Origin: Xanthobacter autotrophicus
Lineage (GTDB): Bacteria > Pseudomonadota > Alphaproteobacteria > Rhizobiales > Xanthobacteraceae
Reading direction: 5' to 3' (one strand)
Length of the DNA stretch: 64,000 nucleotides
NCBI RefSeq assembly: GCF_043194295.1
Contig: NZ_JBAFVK010000006.1
The position numbers were made by a program, and so were the translations under genes. The notes under the pieces were generated by a model. The model worked only from the letters and a program-made list of their open reading frames with translations, was not told the DNA's origin and did not search any database. This document shows positions 1 to 8,050 of this stretch, piece by piece. Numbering within the stretch: the stretch's first letter is position 1; every line of letters begins with the position of its first letter.

Positions 1-940
1 GGGCCGACTCGACCATCTGGTGCTGCCCTTCCACCTCCAGGGCACGCGGGTGGATACGGGCGTGCGCTCAGGCGACAGCGTCTCCATCCATTACGATCCC
101 ATGATCGCCAAGATCATCGTCTCCGGCGCCGACCGCACCGAGGCGGTGCGCCGGCTGGATGCCGCCCTCGCGGCCACGGAAGTGGTTGGCCTTGCCACCA
201 ATCGGGTGTTCCTGAAGGCCATCGCCACCCATCCCGCCTTCGCCGCGGCGGAGCTGGACACCAATTTCATCGCCCGCCACCACGACGCGCTCCTGCCGCC
301 GCCCCAGCCGGTGAACGACACGGTGCTGGCGCTGGCCGCCCTCTTCCTCCTGAAGGAGGAGGCGCGGCAATCCGCCGAGGCGGTGGACGCGGCCGATCCT
401 TGGTCGCCATGGGGCCTCGCGCCGGGCTGGCGGCTCAATCGCGACGCCCATGTGGACCTCACCTTCGCCGACCGCGAGCGGCGCATCGCCGTGCGCGCCC
501 ATTTCCGCCCCGCGGGCTTCGTCCTCTCGCTGCCGGACGGCGATATGGCCGTGGAAGGCGAGGCCGAGGCCGATGGCACCCTGCGCGCCCGGCTCGATGG
601 CGTCGCCCTGTCGGCACGGGTGATCCGCACCGGCGCGCACCTCACCGTATTCGTGCGCGGCGGGGAATATGGCGTCGAGTTCATCGACCCGCGCCTCGCC
701 TCCCAGGCCGCCACCGGCACCGCCGGCCGGCTTGTGGCGCCCATGCCCGGCACCATCATCCGCATCGCGGTGGAGGAAGGCCAGGAGGTGGCGAAGGGCG
801 CCGCTTTGGTGGTGGTGGAAGCCATGAAGATGGAGCACACCGTCGCCGCCCCCCGCGACGGCCGGGTGAAGACGCTGAAATTCGCCGTCGGCGACCTCGT
901 GGACGAGGGTGCCGAGCTTCTGGTTCTGGAGGACGCGTGA
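1..940 (+). CDS. mccA: Biotin-dependent acyl-CoA carboxylase alpha subunit, C-terminal part (methylcrotonyl-CoA carboxylase type)
   Basis: The gene runs in from the left edge; its reading frame is open from base 2, so the N-terminal biotin carboxylase domain is mostly missing. What remains is the end of the carboxylase domain, a linker domain and a C-terminal biotinyl domain with the motif EAMKMEH (biotinylated Lys at 827-829). Such subunits carboxylate biotin with bicarbonate and ATP and pass CO2 to a beta subunit. The stop codon overlaps the ATG of an HMG-CoA lyase gene (ATGA), the usual pairing in leucine degradation, so 3-methylcrotonyl-CoA is the likeliest substrate. Propionyl- or geranyl-CoA carboxylase cannot be excluded from this fragment. 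Confidence 0.85.
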   Translation, partial: GRLDHLVLPFHLQGTRVDTGVRSGDSVSIHYDPMIAKIIVSGADRTEAVRRLDAALAATEVVGLATNRVFLKAIATHPAFAAAELDTNFIARHHDALLPPPQPVNDTVLALAALFLLKEEARQSAEAVDAADPWSPWGLAPGWRLNRDAHVDLTFADRERRIAVRAHFRPAGFVLSLPDGDMAVEGEAEADGTLRARLDGVALSARVIRTGAHLTVFVRGGEYGVEFIDPRLASQAATGTAGRLVAPMPGTIIRIAVEEGQEVAKGAALVVVEAMKMEHTVAAPRDGRVKTLKFAVGDLVDEGAELLVLEDA

Positions 941-1845
941 TGACCCGCCCCACATCGGTGCGCATCGTCGAGGTGGGCCCGCGCGACGGGCTGCAGAACG
1001 AGCCGGGCCTCGTGCCCGTCGCCGCCAAGGTGGCGCTCATCGATGCGCTGGCCGAAGCCGGGCTGACGATGATCGAGAGCGGTTCCTTCGTCTCGCCCAA
1101 GTGGGTGCCGCAGATGGCCGACACGGCGCAGGTGTTGGCTGAGATCAACCGGCGCGACGGCGTGCGCTATCCGGTGCTCACCCCCAACCTGAAGGGGCTG
1201 GAGCTGGCGCTCGCCTCCGGCGTTGAGGAGGTGGCGGTGTTCGCCGCCGCGTCGGAGGCCTTCAGCCAGAAAAACATCAACTGCACCATCGCCGAGAGCC
1301 TGGAGCGCTTCGTCCCCGTGCTCGATCTTGCGAAGGCGCAGGGCGTGGCGGTGCGCGGCTATGTGAGCTGCGTGCTGGGCTGCCCCTATCAGGGCGAAGT
1401 GCCGGTGGCCAAGGTGGTGGAGGTCTCCGAACGCCTCATCGCCATGGGCTGCTACGAGGTTTCGCTGGGCGACACCATCGGGGTGGGCACCCCCGACAAG
1501 GCGAAGGCCATGGCGCAGGCGGTGGCCGGGGTGATCGGGGTGGAGCGCACCGCCCTGCATTTCCACGACACCTACGGGCAGGCGCTGGCCAATGTGCTGG
1601 CCTGCCTGGAGCTGGGCATCGCCAGCGTGGACGCGGCGGTGGCCGGCCTCGGCGGCTGCCCCTATGCCAAGGGTGCCTCGGGGAATCTCGCCACCGAGGA
1701 CCTCGTCTACATGCTCGACGGCCTCGGCGTGGACACCGGCGTCAACCTCGACGCCCTCGCCCGCGCCGGCCGCGCCATCACCGCCGCCCTGGGCCGCACG
1801 CCGGCCTCCAAGGTGGCGCAGGCGCTGGCCGCCAAGGCGGGGTAG
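940..1845 (+). CDS. mvaB: Hydroxymethylglutaryl-CoA lyase
   Basis: Cleaves 3-hydroxy-3-methylglutaryl-CoA to acetyl-CoA and acetoacetate, the last step of leucine breakdown. The 301-residue protein begins VRIVEVGPRDGLQNE, the DRE-TIM metallolyase start, and keeps the metal-site histidines in LHFHDTYGQ and the catalytic loop Cys in GLGGCPYAKGASGN. Length fits the family (about 300). The ATG at 940 overlaps the stop of the upstream carboxylase gene by 4 nt, giving translational coupling; an in-frame extension to base 400 would lie inside that gene and is not used. Confidence 0.93.
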   Translation: MTRPTSVRIVEVGPRDGLQNEPGLVPVAAKVALIDALAEAGLTMIESGSFVSPKWVPQMADTAQVLAEINRRDGVRYPVLTPNLKGLELALASGVEEVAVFAAASEAFSQKNINCTIAESLERFVPVLDLAKAQGVAVRGYVSCVLGCPYQGEVPVAKVVEVSERLIAMGCYEVSLGDTIGVGTPDKAKAMAQAVAGVIGVERTALHFHDTYGQALANVLACLELGIASVDAAVAGLGGCPYAKGASGNLATEDLVYMLDGLGVDTGVNLDALARAGRAITAALGRTPASKVAQALAAKAG

Positions 1846-1889
1846 GCGGGCAGTACCCGTCGCATGTGCTTCGGCTGAGCGCGATGGAA

Positions 1890-2040
1890 CCCTCTCCCGC
1901 TTGCGGGGGAGGGCAGGGAGGGGGAAGGCGTTTCCGCATTCCCCTCCGCTGGGCTTTTCGCCCCCGCATCGACCCGCCCACATTTCCCCCCACAAACGCC
2001 CCTGCCCCCTCCCCACCCCTCCCCCGCAAGCGGGAGAGGG
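1890..2040. repeat. Paired GC-rich palindromic repeat, copy 1 (head-to-head arms)
   Basis: The 439-bp gap between mvaB and mraZ holds no gene. It contains two inverted copies of a REP-like unit: the left arm starts at 1890 (CCCTCTCCCGCTTGCGGGGG) and the right arm ends at 2040 as its reverse complement. Each arm is itself a small palindrome around CCCGC-TTG-CGGG followed by a G-rich or C-rich tail. The same paired unit occurs near 12795-12908 and 37870-37993. As RNA the pair would fold into one long hairpin after mvaB, so it may also act in 3'-end formation. Confidence 0.8.
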
Positions 2041-2171
2041 CGCAGACCTGCGTCTGTGGCAGCGACGGCGTTCCCCACCTGCACCGCAGTGAACCACGCC
2101 CCGCCCCATCCACCTTCAGCTCATGACAGGGCGCGACCAGCCGTGCCCGCGCCCACGCCATTCCGTTGACG

Positions 2172-2206
2172 CCCATGAAATCCCATGTTAGCCCATTATT
2201 ACCCAT
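2172..2206. promoter_or_regulatory. MraZ box: four CCCAT repeats at 10-bp spacing
   Basis: CCCAT occurs at 2172, 2182, 2192 and 2202, exactly one helical turn apart, 79 bp before the mraZ start. On the minus strand this reads ATGGG four times. MraZ is known to bind TGGG-type direct repeats of 10-bp period in front of its own operon and repress it. A weak -35-like TTGACG sits at 2166-2171, so bound MraZ would cover the promoter. Function is inferred from pattern and position. Confidence 0.85.
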
Positions 2207-2284
2207 GAACACGTTGGACGGCCTTTGCCGTCGCGCAGGTGGCTTTGAGCGCTGCCTGCCGGAAGAGAGGGGCACCCGGGCGCC

Positions 2285-2758
2285 ATGGACCGCTTCGTGT
2301 CCACCTACACGATGCGGCTCGACGCCAAGGGCCGGGTTTCCATCCCCGCGCCCTTCCGCACGGTGCTGGCCAAGGACGGCGCGGACGGCCTCTATTGCCA
2401 TCCGAGCCTTGCAGAACCCGCGCTGGACGCGGGCGGAAACCGCCTCGTCGGCGAGATCGACGCGCTGATCGAGAGCTACCCGCCCTATTCCGAGGCGCGC
2501 GAGGAACTGGCCGCCGCCCTCTACGGCACCAGCGAGACCCTGCGCATCGACCCGGAAGGCCGGGTGGTGCTGAGCGATACTTTGAAGGCCCATGCGGCGA
2601 TCACCGATCAGGTGGCGTTCGTGGGGCTGGGGCACAAATTCCGGATCTGGGAACCGGAGCGGTTGAAGGCGCATCTTGCGGAGGCCACCCAACGGGTGCG
2701 CGAGCTGCGCCAGGCCATCGGCTCCCGAGCGGAGAACCCGAGGAGCACCAAGGCATGA
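2285..2758 (+). CDS. mraZ: Transcriptional regulator MraZ
   Basis: DNA-binding regulator of the division and cell-wall (dcw) operon, forming a ring of AbrB-like swapped hairpins. The 157-residue protein carries two SpoVT/AbrB-like repeats, MRLDAKGRVSIPAPFR near residues 10-25 and LRIDPEGRVVLSDTLK near 80-95, each with the DxxGR signature. It is the first gene of mraZ-rsmH-ftsL-ftsI and overlaps rsmH by 4 nt. The four-repeat box upstream points to autoregulation. Confidence 0.95.
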   Translation: MDRFVSTYTMRLDAKGRVSIPAPFRTVLAKDGADGLYCHPSLAEPALDAGGNRLVGEIDALIESYPPYSEAREELAAALYGTSETLRIDPEGRVVLSDTLKAHAAITDQVAFVGLGHKFRIWEPERLKAHLAEATQRVRELRQAIGSRAENPRSTKA

Positions 2759-3792
2759 CGACGGGCCACGGGGTCGGCCCCGCCGACGCCGCTGGCGGAC
2801 CGGCCCGTCACCTGCCTGTGATGCTCGCCGAGGTTCTCGCGCACCTCGCGCCGAAGGACGCCGGCCGCTATGTGGACGGCACCTTCGGCGCGGGAGGGTA
2901 CACGCGGGGCATCCTGAATGCCGCCGATTGCCGGGTGCTGGCCATCGACCGCGACCCCACCGCCATCGCCGCCGGTGCCGACCTCGTGGCCGAGGCCGCA
3001 GGCCGGCTCATTCTGGTCAACGACCGCTTTTCCCGGCTCGACGCGGTGGCGCAGGAGCACGATTTCACGCCCCTCGACGGCGTGGTGCTGGACATCGGCG
3101 TCTCCTCCATGCAGCTCGACCAGGCGGAGCGGGGTTTCTCGTTCCGCCGCGACGGCCCCCTCGACATGCGCATGGGCGACACCGGCCCTTCCGCCGCCGA
3201 CCTCGTGGCGACGCTGGACGAGGTGCAGCTCGCCCATCTCATCTGGAGCCTCGGGGAAGAGCGCCACTCGCGCCCCATCGCCCGCGCCATCGTGAAGGCG
3301 CGGAGCGAATCGCCCATCACCCGCACCGCCCAACTGGCCGAGATCGTGTCCCGCATCGTCTGGCAGAAGCCCGGCGAGATGCACCCGGCGACCCGCACCT
3401 TCCAGGCCCTGCGCATCGCCGTGAACGAGGAATTATCCGAGCTGGTGCAAGCCCTTGTGGCCGCCGAGCGGGCGCTGGCCCCGGGCGGGCGGCTGGTGGT
3501 GGTCACCTTCCATTCCCTAGAGGACAGGATCGTTAAGACTTTTCTGTCAAACCGGTCAAAGGCACCGTCCGCGTCGCGCCACCTGCCGCAGGCGGAGGGT
3601 CCGGAGCCTGCCTTCCGCCTCGTGGCGAAAGGCGTGGTGGAACCCGGTCCCGACGAAGTGGCAGGCAATCCGCGCGCAAGGTCCGCGAAACTTCGCGCGG
3701 CCGAACGTACGAACGCCCCGGCGCATCCGGGCGGTGACCTGATGGGGCTGCTTCCAGCTCCACCACCGCAACGCCACGGGCGGAGACGCTAG
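2755..3792 (+). CDS. rsmH: 16S rRNA (cytosine(1402)-N(4))-methyltransferase
   Basis: Methylates N4 of C1402 in the ribosomal P site using S-adenosylmethionine. The 345-residue protein begins HLPVMLAEVLAHLAPK, has the SAM-binding segment YVDGTFGAGGYTRGIL and the later family motif FHSLEDRIVK. The ATG at 2755 overlaps the mraZ stop, which settles the start; the frame is open further upstream only inside mraZ. Length is typical (E. coli 313). Confidence 0.95.
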   Translation: MTTGHGVGPADAAGGPARHLPVMLAEVLAHLAPKDAGRYVDGTFGAGGYTRGILNAADCRVLAIDRDPTAIAAGADLVAEAAGRLILVNDRFSRLDAVAQEHDFTPLDGVVLDIGVSSMQLDQAERGFSFRRDGPLDMRMGDTGPSAADLVATLDEVQLAHLIWSLGEERHSRPIARAIVKARSESPITRTAQLAEIVSRIVWQKPGEMHPATRTFQALRIAVNEELSELVQALVAAERALAPGGRLVVVTFHSLEDRIVKTFLSNRSKAPSASRHLPQAEGPEPAFRLVAKGVVEPGPDEVAGNPRARSAKLRAAERTNAPAHPGGDLMGLLPAPPPQRHGRRR

Positions 3793-3797
3793 AAGAC

Positions 3798-4409
3798 ATG
3801 TTCCGGGTCGCCAATGTCGTGATGGTCGTCGCGCTTCTGGTGACCGCCGCGGTGGTCTACCAGCTGAAATATGCGTCCACCGCCGAAGCCGAACGCCTCG
3901 CCACCCTGCGCACGCAAATCCGCAAGGAACGCGACTCCATCGCCATGATGCGGGCCGAATGGGCACGCCGCACCTCGCCCATCTATATTCAGGGCCTGGC
4001 CGAGCGACACCTCGACATGAAGCGGCTGGACATCGATTCCATCTCCAGCCTCGACGATCTGCCGGAGAAGCCCGCCAACGGCGCGGACGGCATCGGCGGC
4101 CTGCTCGAGGCGCTGGTGGACGCGCCGCTGGTCACCTCCTCCGTCTCGTCGAAGCCGTCGGCCTCGCCCACCGCCCCCACCGGCACGGGCGGCGCCTCGG
4201 TGCCGGCCACCTCGGCCCTGCGCCCCGCCACTCCGCCGAAGCCCGCCTTGAGCGCGGCCTCGGCGCCTCCCGCTCCGCGACCGCCCCGCGCGAGCGCCCC
4301 CCTTGCCCAGAATGCCCCCGCCGCACCGGCATCCGCCCCCGAGGCTCGCCCCGATCCCGGGCCGGACCTCATCGAAGGGCTGAAGCGCCTGTTCTCCGGG
4401 GAACGCTGA
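3798..4409 (+). CDS. ftsL: Cell division protein FtsL
   Basis: Bitopic divisome protein linking FtsQ/FtsB to FtsW/FtsI. One membrane segment lies at about residues 5-23, followed by a predicted periplasmic coiled coil (about 28-60) with the conserved RRTSPIYIQGLAERHLDM stretch. The C-terminal half (about residues 110-190) is Ala/Pro/Ser-rich and of low complexity, a common extension in this group. It sits 5 nt after rsmH and 10 nt before ftsI. Sequence identity of this family is low, so position supports the call. Confidence 0.85.
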   Translation: MFRVANVVMVVALLVTAAVVYQLKYASTAEAERLATLRTQIRKERDSIAMMRAEWARRTSPIYIQGLAERHLDMKRLDIDSISSLDDLPEKPANGADGIGGLLEALVDAPLVTSSVSSKPSASPTAPTGTGGASVPATSALRPATPPKPALSAASAPPAPRPPRASAPLAQNAPAAPASAPEARPDPGPDLIEGLKRLFSGER

Positions 4410-4419
4410 AGAGGTCGCC

Positions 4420-6366
4420 ATGGTCGAGAAGACGCCCTTTTCCGCCCGCATCTCCCGTTTCGCCGCCGACACGGCGGCCGCCCTGGGTCCCGAGATCCAG
4501 AAGGCCGACGCCGCCTGCGCTGTGCTGCTGGATCATGTCGGCCGCCTCGCCGGTGCCGCCGGCCGCGCCCTGCTGCGCGTCTTGCGCCGCGCCGCCATCA
4601 CCACATGGACCCTGGCCTCGGCCATCGCGGTCCGCCTGAGCCATCTGTCCTGGCGCGCCGGCCGGCATGTGGTGCGCGGCCTTTTCGGCCTCGACCGGGG
4701 CGATATGGAGACGGTGGCGCGCGGACGCATCAAGCTGATCATGTTCGCCTTCTGCGCCGTGTTCATCGCCATCGCGACACAGCTGTCGCATCTGGCCATC
4801 ATCTCCGATCCCGGCGCCACGCGGGGGCGCAGCTCGGACGCTGTGGCCTCCGCGCGCCCGGACATCATCGACCGCAATGGCGACATCATCGCCATCGACG
4901 TGAAGTCGCCATCCCTGTTCGCCGAGCCGCGCCGGCTGATCGATCCCGACGAGGCGCTGGAAGGCCTGCTGAAGGTGCTGCCCGACCTCGACGTAGAGGA
5001 AAGCCGCAAGCGGCTGAATTCCGGCAAGGGCTTCGCCTGGCTGAAGCGGGAGATCACCCCGGCGCAGATGCGCGCCATCCACCGCCTCGGCATTCCCGGC
5101 ATCGGCTTCCTGAAGGAAAACCGCCGCATCTATCCGGACGGGCCCATCCTGTCCCACGTCATGGGCGGCGTGAACGTGGACAATCAGGGCATCTCGGGCC
5201 TCGAGAAATACATCGACGGCCGCGGCCTCGCCGAACTGCACCTCGCGGGCTTCGCCACTGACCGCCAGCAGGAGCCGGTGGAGCTGTCCATGGACATGCG
5301 GGTGCAGCACGCGGTGCGCGACGAGCTGATCCGGGCCAAGAACAAGTTCTCCGCGCTCCACGCCATGGCGGTGGTGACCGAGGTCAACACCGGCGAGATC
5401 ATCTCCATGGTTTCGCTGCCGGACTTCGACCCCAACGTGCCGGGCAATCCGAAGGACGACGCCTACCTCAACCGCCTCACCACCGGCGTCTATGAGATGG
5501 GTTCCACCTTCAAGGCGCTGTCCTTCGCCATGGCGCTGGATTCCGGCAAGATCGGCCTGAACTCGTCGTTCGACGCGCGCGGCGCCATGCATTTCGGCCG
5601 CTTCAAGATTTCCGACTACCACGCCGAGAACCGCGTGCTGACGGTGCCCGAGATCTTCCTTGTCTCGTCCAACGTGGGCACCGCCAAGATGGTGCTCTCC
5701 CTGGGCGTGGAGGCCCACAAGGCCTTCCTGAAGAAGATGGGCCAGCTCGACCGCCTGCGCACCGAGCTGCCGGAAAGCTCCGAACCCATCGTGCCCCGGC
5801 GCTGGGGCGAACTGAACTCGGCCACCATCGCCTTCGGCCACGGCCTCTCCGTCGCCCCGCTGCAGGCGGTCATGGCGGTGAATTCCATGGTGAACGGCGG
5901 CTATCTCATCACCCCCACTTTCATCAAGCGCACCCCCGAGGAAGCACAGAAGGTCGCCGTACGGGTGCTGAAGCCCGAAACCTCGGACAAGATGCGCTAC
6001 ATCATGCGTCTCAACGCCGAGAAGGGCACCGCCACCAAGGCCGAGGTTCCCGGCTATCTGGTGGGGGGCAAGACCGGCACCGCCGAGAAGGTGGTGAACG
6101 GGCGCTATGCCAAGAACAAGCTACTCACCTCCTTCACCGCCGTCTTCCCCATGGACAAGCCGCGCTATCTCATCCTGGTGATGCTGGACGAGCCCAAGGC
6201 CACATCGGAGACCTACGGCTTCGCCACCTCGGGCTGGAACGCGGCGCCCACCGCCGGCAAGATCGTGGAGCGCATCGCGCCGCTGTTGAACATCGCGCCC
6301 CGGCAGAACCTGCCCAATGCGGAACAGCTGCTGCGCGCGCCCCTCAAGGTCGCCGACCGGCACTGA
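4420..6366 (+). CDS. ftsI: Peptidoglycan D,D-transpeptidase FtsI (PBP3)
   Basis: Septal transpeptidase acting in the periplasm with FtsW. The penicillin-binding motifs are intact: GSTFK (Ser362, Lys365), SSN (416-418) and KTGT (551-554), with a dimerisation domain before them. The single membrane segment is at about residues 104-126, so there is a cytoplasmic N-terminal extension of roughly 100 residues, longer than in E. coli, rich in Ala and Arg and partly amphipathic. The ATG at 4420 follows a short gap after ftsL. Total length is 648 residues. Confidence 0.95.
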   Translation: MVEKTPFSARISRFAADTAAALGPEIQKADAACAVLLDHVGRLAGAAGRALLRVLRRAAITTWTLASAIAVRLSHLSWRAGRHVVRGLFGLDRGDMETVARGRIKLIMFAFCAVFIAIATQLSHLAIISDPGATRGRSSDAVASARPDIIDRNGDIIAIDVKSPSLFAEPRRLIDPDEALEGLLKVLPDLDVEESRKRLNSGKGFAWLKREITPAQMRAIHRLGIPGIGFLKENRRIYPDGPILSHVMGGVNVDNQGISGLEKYIDGRGLAELHLAGFATDRQQEPVELSMDMRVQHAVRDELIRAKNKFSALHAMAVVTEVNTGEIISMVSLPDFDPNVPGNPKDDAYLNRLTTGVYEMGSTFKALSFAMALDSGKIGLNSSFDARGAMHFGRFKISDYHAENRVLTVPEIFLVSSNVGTAKMVLSLGVEAHKAFLKKMGQLDRLRTELPESSEPIVPRRWGELNSATIAFGHGLSVAPLQAVMAVNSMVNGGYLITPTFIKRTPEEAQKVAVRVLKPETSDKMRYIMRLNAEKGTATKAEVPGYLVGGKTGTAEKVVNGRYAKNKLLTSFTAVFPMDKPRYLILVMLDEPKATSETYGFATSGWNAAPTAGKIVERIAPLLNIAPRQNLPNAEQLLRAPLKVADRH

Positions 6367-6497
6367 GGGACGCGCTCAACCGCCGCGCGGGCTCAAGCAT
6401 TACGGAATCATCCGTCGCCGCACGTCGATACCACCCGCTGAACGCGGCCTCAGGTCGAGGGTGACAACCGGCGCGGGTGGATGCCAAAAGAGGTCCG

Positions 6498-7982
6498 ATG
6501 ACCAGCCTTTCCCTCGGACAGCTCCTCGACGGCCACGCCCGCATCCTCTCCGGCGGCGCGGGCGATGATCCCGTCTTCGGCCTCTCCGCCGACAGCCGCA
6601 AAATCACGCCCGGCGACCTCTTCGTCGCCATTCCCGGCACCCATGCGGACGGCAGCCGCTTCGTCGCCGATGCGGTGGCGCGCGGCGCCGGCGCGGTGCT
6701 GATGGAGCCCACCGCGCCCCGTCCGGTGCTGCCGCCCCAGGTGGCGCTTGCCTTCTCCCTTGATGTGCGGCGCTCCCTGTCGCTGGCCGCGGCGCGCTTC
6801 TATCCGCGCCAGCCGGCCACCATCGCAGCGGTGACGGGGACGGCGGGGAAGACCTCCGTCGCCTTCTTCCTGCGGCAGATCTGGGAACGGCTCGGCCACA
6901 AGGCGGCTTATCTCGGCACCATCGGGCTGGTGGCGCCGGACGGCTCCACCTATGGCAGCCTCACCACCCCCGATCCGGTGGAACTGCACGCCACCCTTGA
7001 CCGCCTCGCCGGCGAGGGCGTCACCCACATGGCGCTGGAGGCCTCCTCCCACGGGCTGGACCAGAAGCGGCTCGACGGCGTGCGCTTCACCGCCGGCGGC
7101 TTCACCAATCTCGGCCGCGACCATCTGGACTACCACCCCACCATCGACGCCTATTTCCGGGCCAAGCTCCGCCTGTTCACGCAGGTGATGCCGGATGACG
7201 CCACCGCCGTGGCGGTGACGGGCGCGCCGTTCGCCGCCAATGCTTTGGCGTGGGCTGAGACGCGCGGCCTGAAGCTGCTGCCCATCGGCGAGGGTCAGAA
7301 GGGCGGCCTCGACATCTTCGGCACCACCGGATCCGGCACCGGGCAGAAGGTGATGTTCGCCGACGGCAGCCATGCCATCGTGCCGCTGGTGGGCCGCTTC
7401 CAGCTCGACAACGCCTTGCTCGCCGCCGGCCTTGCCATCGCCTGCGGGGCGGAGCGGGCGGCGGCGCTGGATGCCCTCGCATACCTGACAGGCGTGCCCG
7501 GCCGGCTGGAGCGCATCGGCGACGACCCTCGCCGGCCGGTGTTCGTGGACTACGCCCACAAGCCGGAGGCGCTGGCCACCGTGCTCGACACGTTGCGCGC
7601 CGCGGTGCCGGGTCGCCTCATGGTGGTGTTCGGCTGCGGCGGCGACCGGGACAAGGGCAAGCGCCCCCTCATGGGCGCCATCGCCGCCTCCAAGGCGGAC
7701 GTGGTGATCGTCACCGACGACAATCCGCGCAGCGAGGACCCCGCCGCCATCCGCGCCGAAATCCTCGAAGGCGCCCGCGGCGCCAGGGAAATCGGCGACC
7801 GGGCGGAAGCCATCAAGGCGGCCGTGGCGCTGCTCCAGCCTGGGGATGCGCTCATTGTTGCCGGCAAGGGTCACGAAACCGGCCAAATCATCGGCGACCG
7901 GACATATCCATTCTCGGACGCGGCGGAAGTCCGCGCCGCTCTCGAAACGGGTTCGACGAGCCCGTCTCTCAAACTAGGGTAA
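6498..7982 (+). CDS. murE: UDP-N-acetylmuramoyl-L-alanyl-D-glutamate--2,6-diaminopimelate ligase
   Basis: Cytoplasmic Mur ligase adding meso-diaminopimelate to the peptidoglycan precursor. The P-loop is GTAGKTS (114-120), and the DNPR motif (408-411) is the family signature for meso-Dap rather than lysine. A GTG at 6477 is in frame, but the ATG at 6498 has AGAGGT four bases before it and matches the usual MurE N-terminus, so it is preferred; the protein is then 494 residues. A 131-bp gap separates it from ftsI. Confidence 0.94.
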   Translation: MTSLSLGQLLDGHARILSGGAGDDPVFGLSADSRKITPGDLFVAIPGTHADGSRFVADAVARGAGAVLMEPTAPRPVLPPQVALAFSLDVRRSLSLAAARFYPRQPATIAAVTGTAGKTSVAFFLRQIWERLGHKAAYLGTIGLVAPDGSTYGSLTTPDPVELHATLDRLAGEGVTHMALEASSHGLDQKRLDGVRFTAGGFTNLGRDHLDYHPTIDAYFRAKLRLFTQVMPDDATAVAVTGAPFAANALAWAETRGLKLLPIGEGQKGGLDIFGTTGSGTGQKVMFADGSHAIVPLVGRFQLDNALLAAGLAIACGAERAAALDALAYLTGVPGRLERIGDDPRRPVFVDYAHKPEALATVLDTLRAAVPGRLMVVFGCGGDRDKGKRPLMGAIAASKADVVIVTDDNPRSEDPAAIRAEILEGARGAREIGDRAEAIKAAVALLQPGDALIVAGKGHETGQIIGDRTYPFSDAAEVRAALETGSTSPSLKLG

Positions 7983-8050
7983 GAGGACGCGTCGTCCGAT
8001 CGCCGCGCGGAGCGGGGACGATGGGCGTGGGCTTCGCAGGAGGTAGCGGC

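Noticed and set aside
91..2109. A long minus-strand frame over mccA, mvaB and the repeat
   Set aside because: Composition is that of a shadow frame and it runs through the palindromic repeat.
7946..7975. GGTTCGAC sequence resembling a tRNA T-loop
   Set aside because: It lies inside the conserved end of murE and has no acceptor stem around it.
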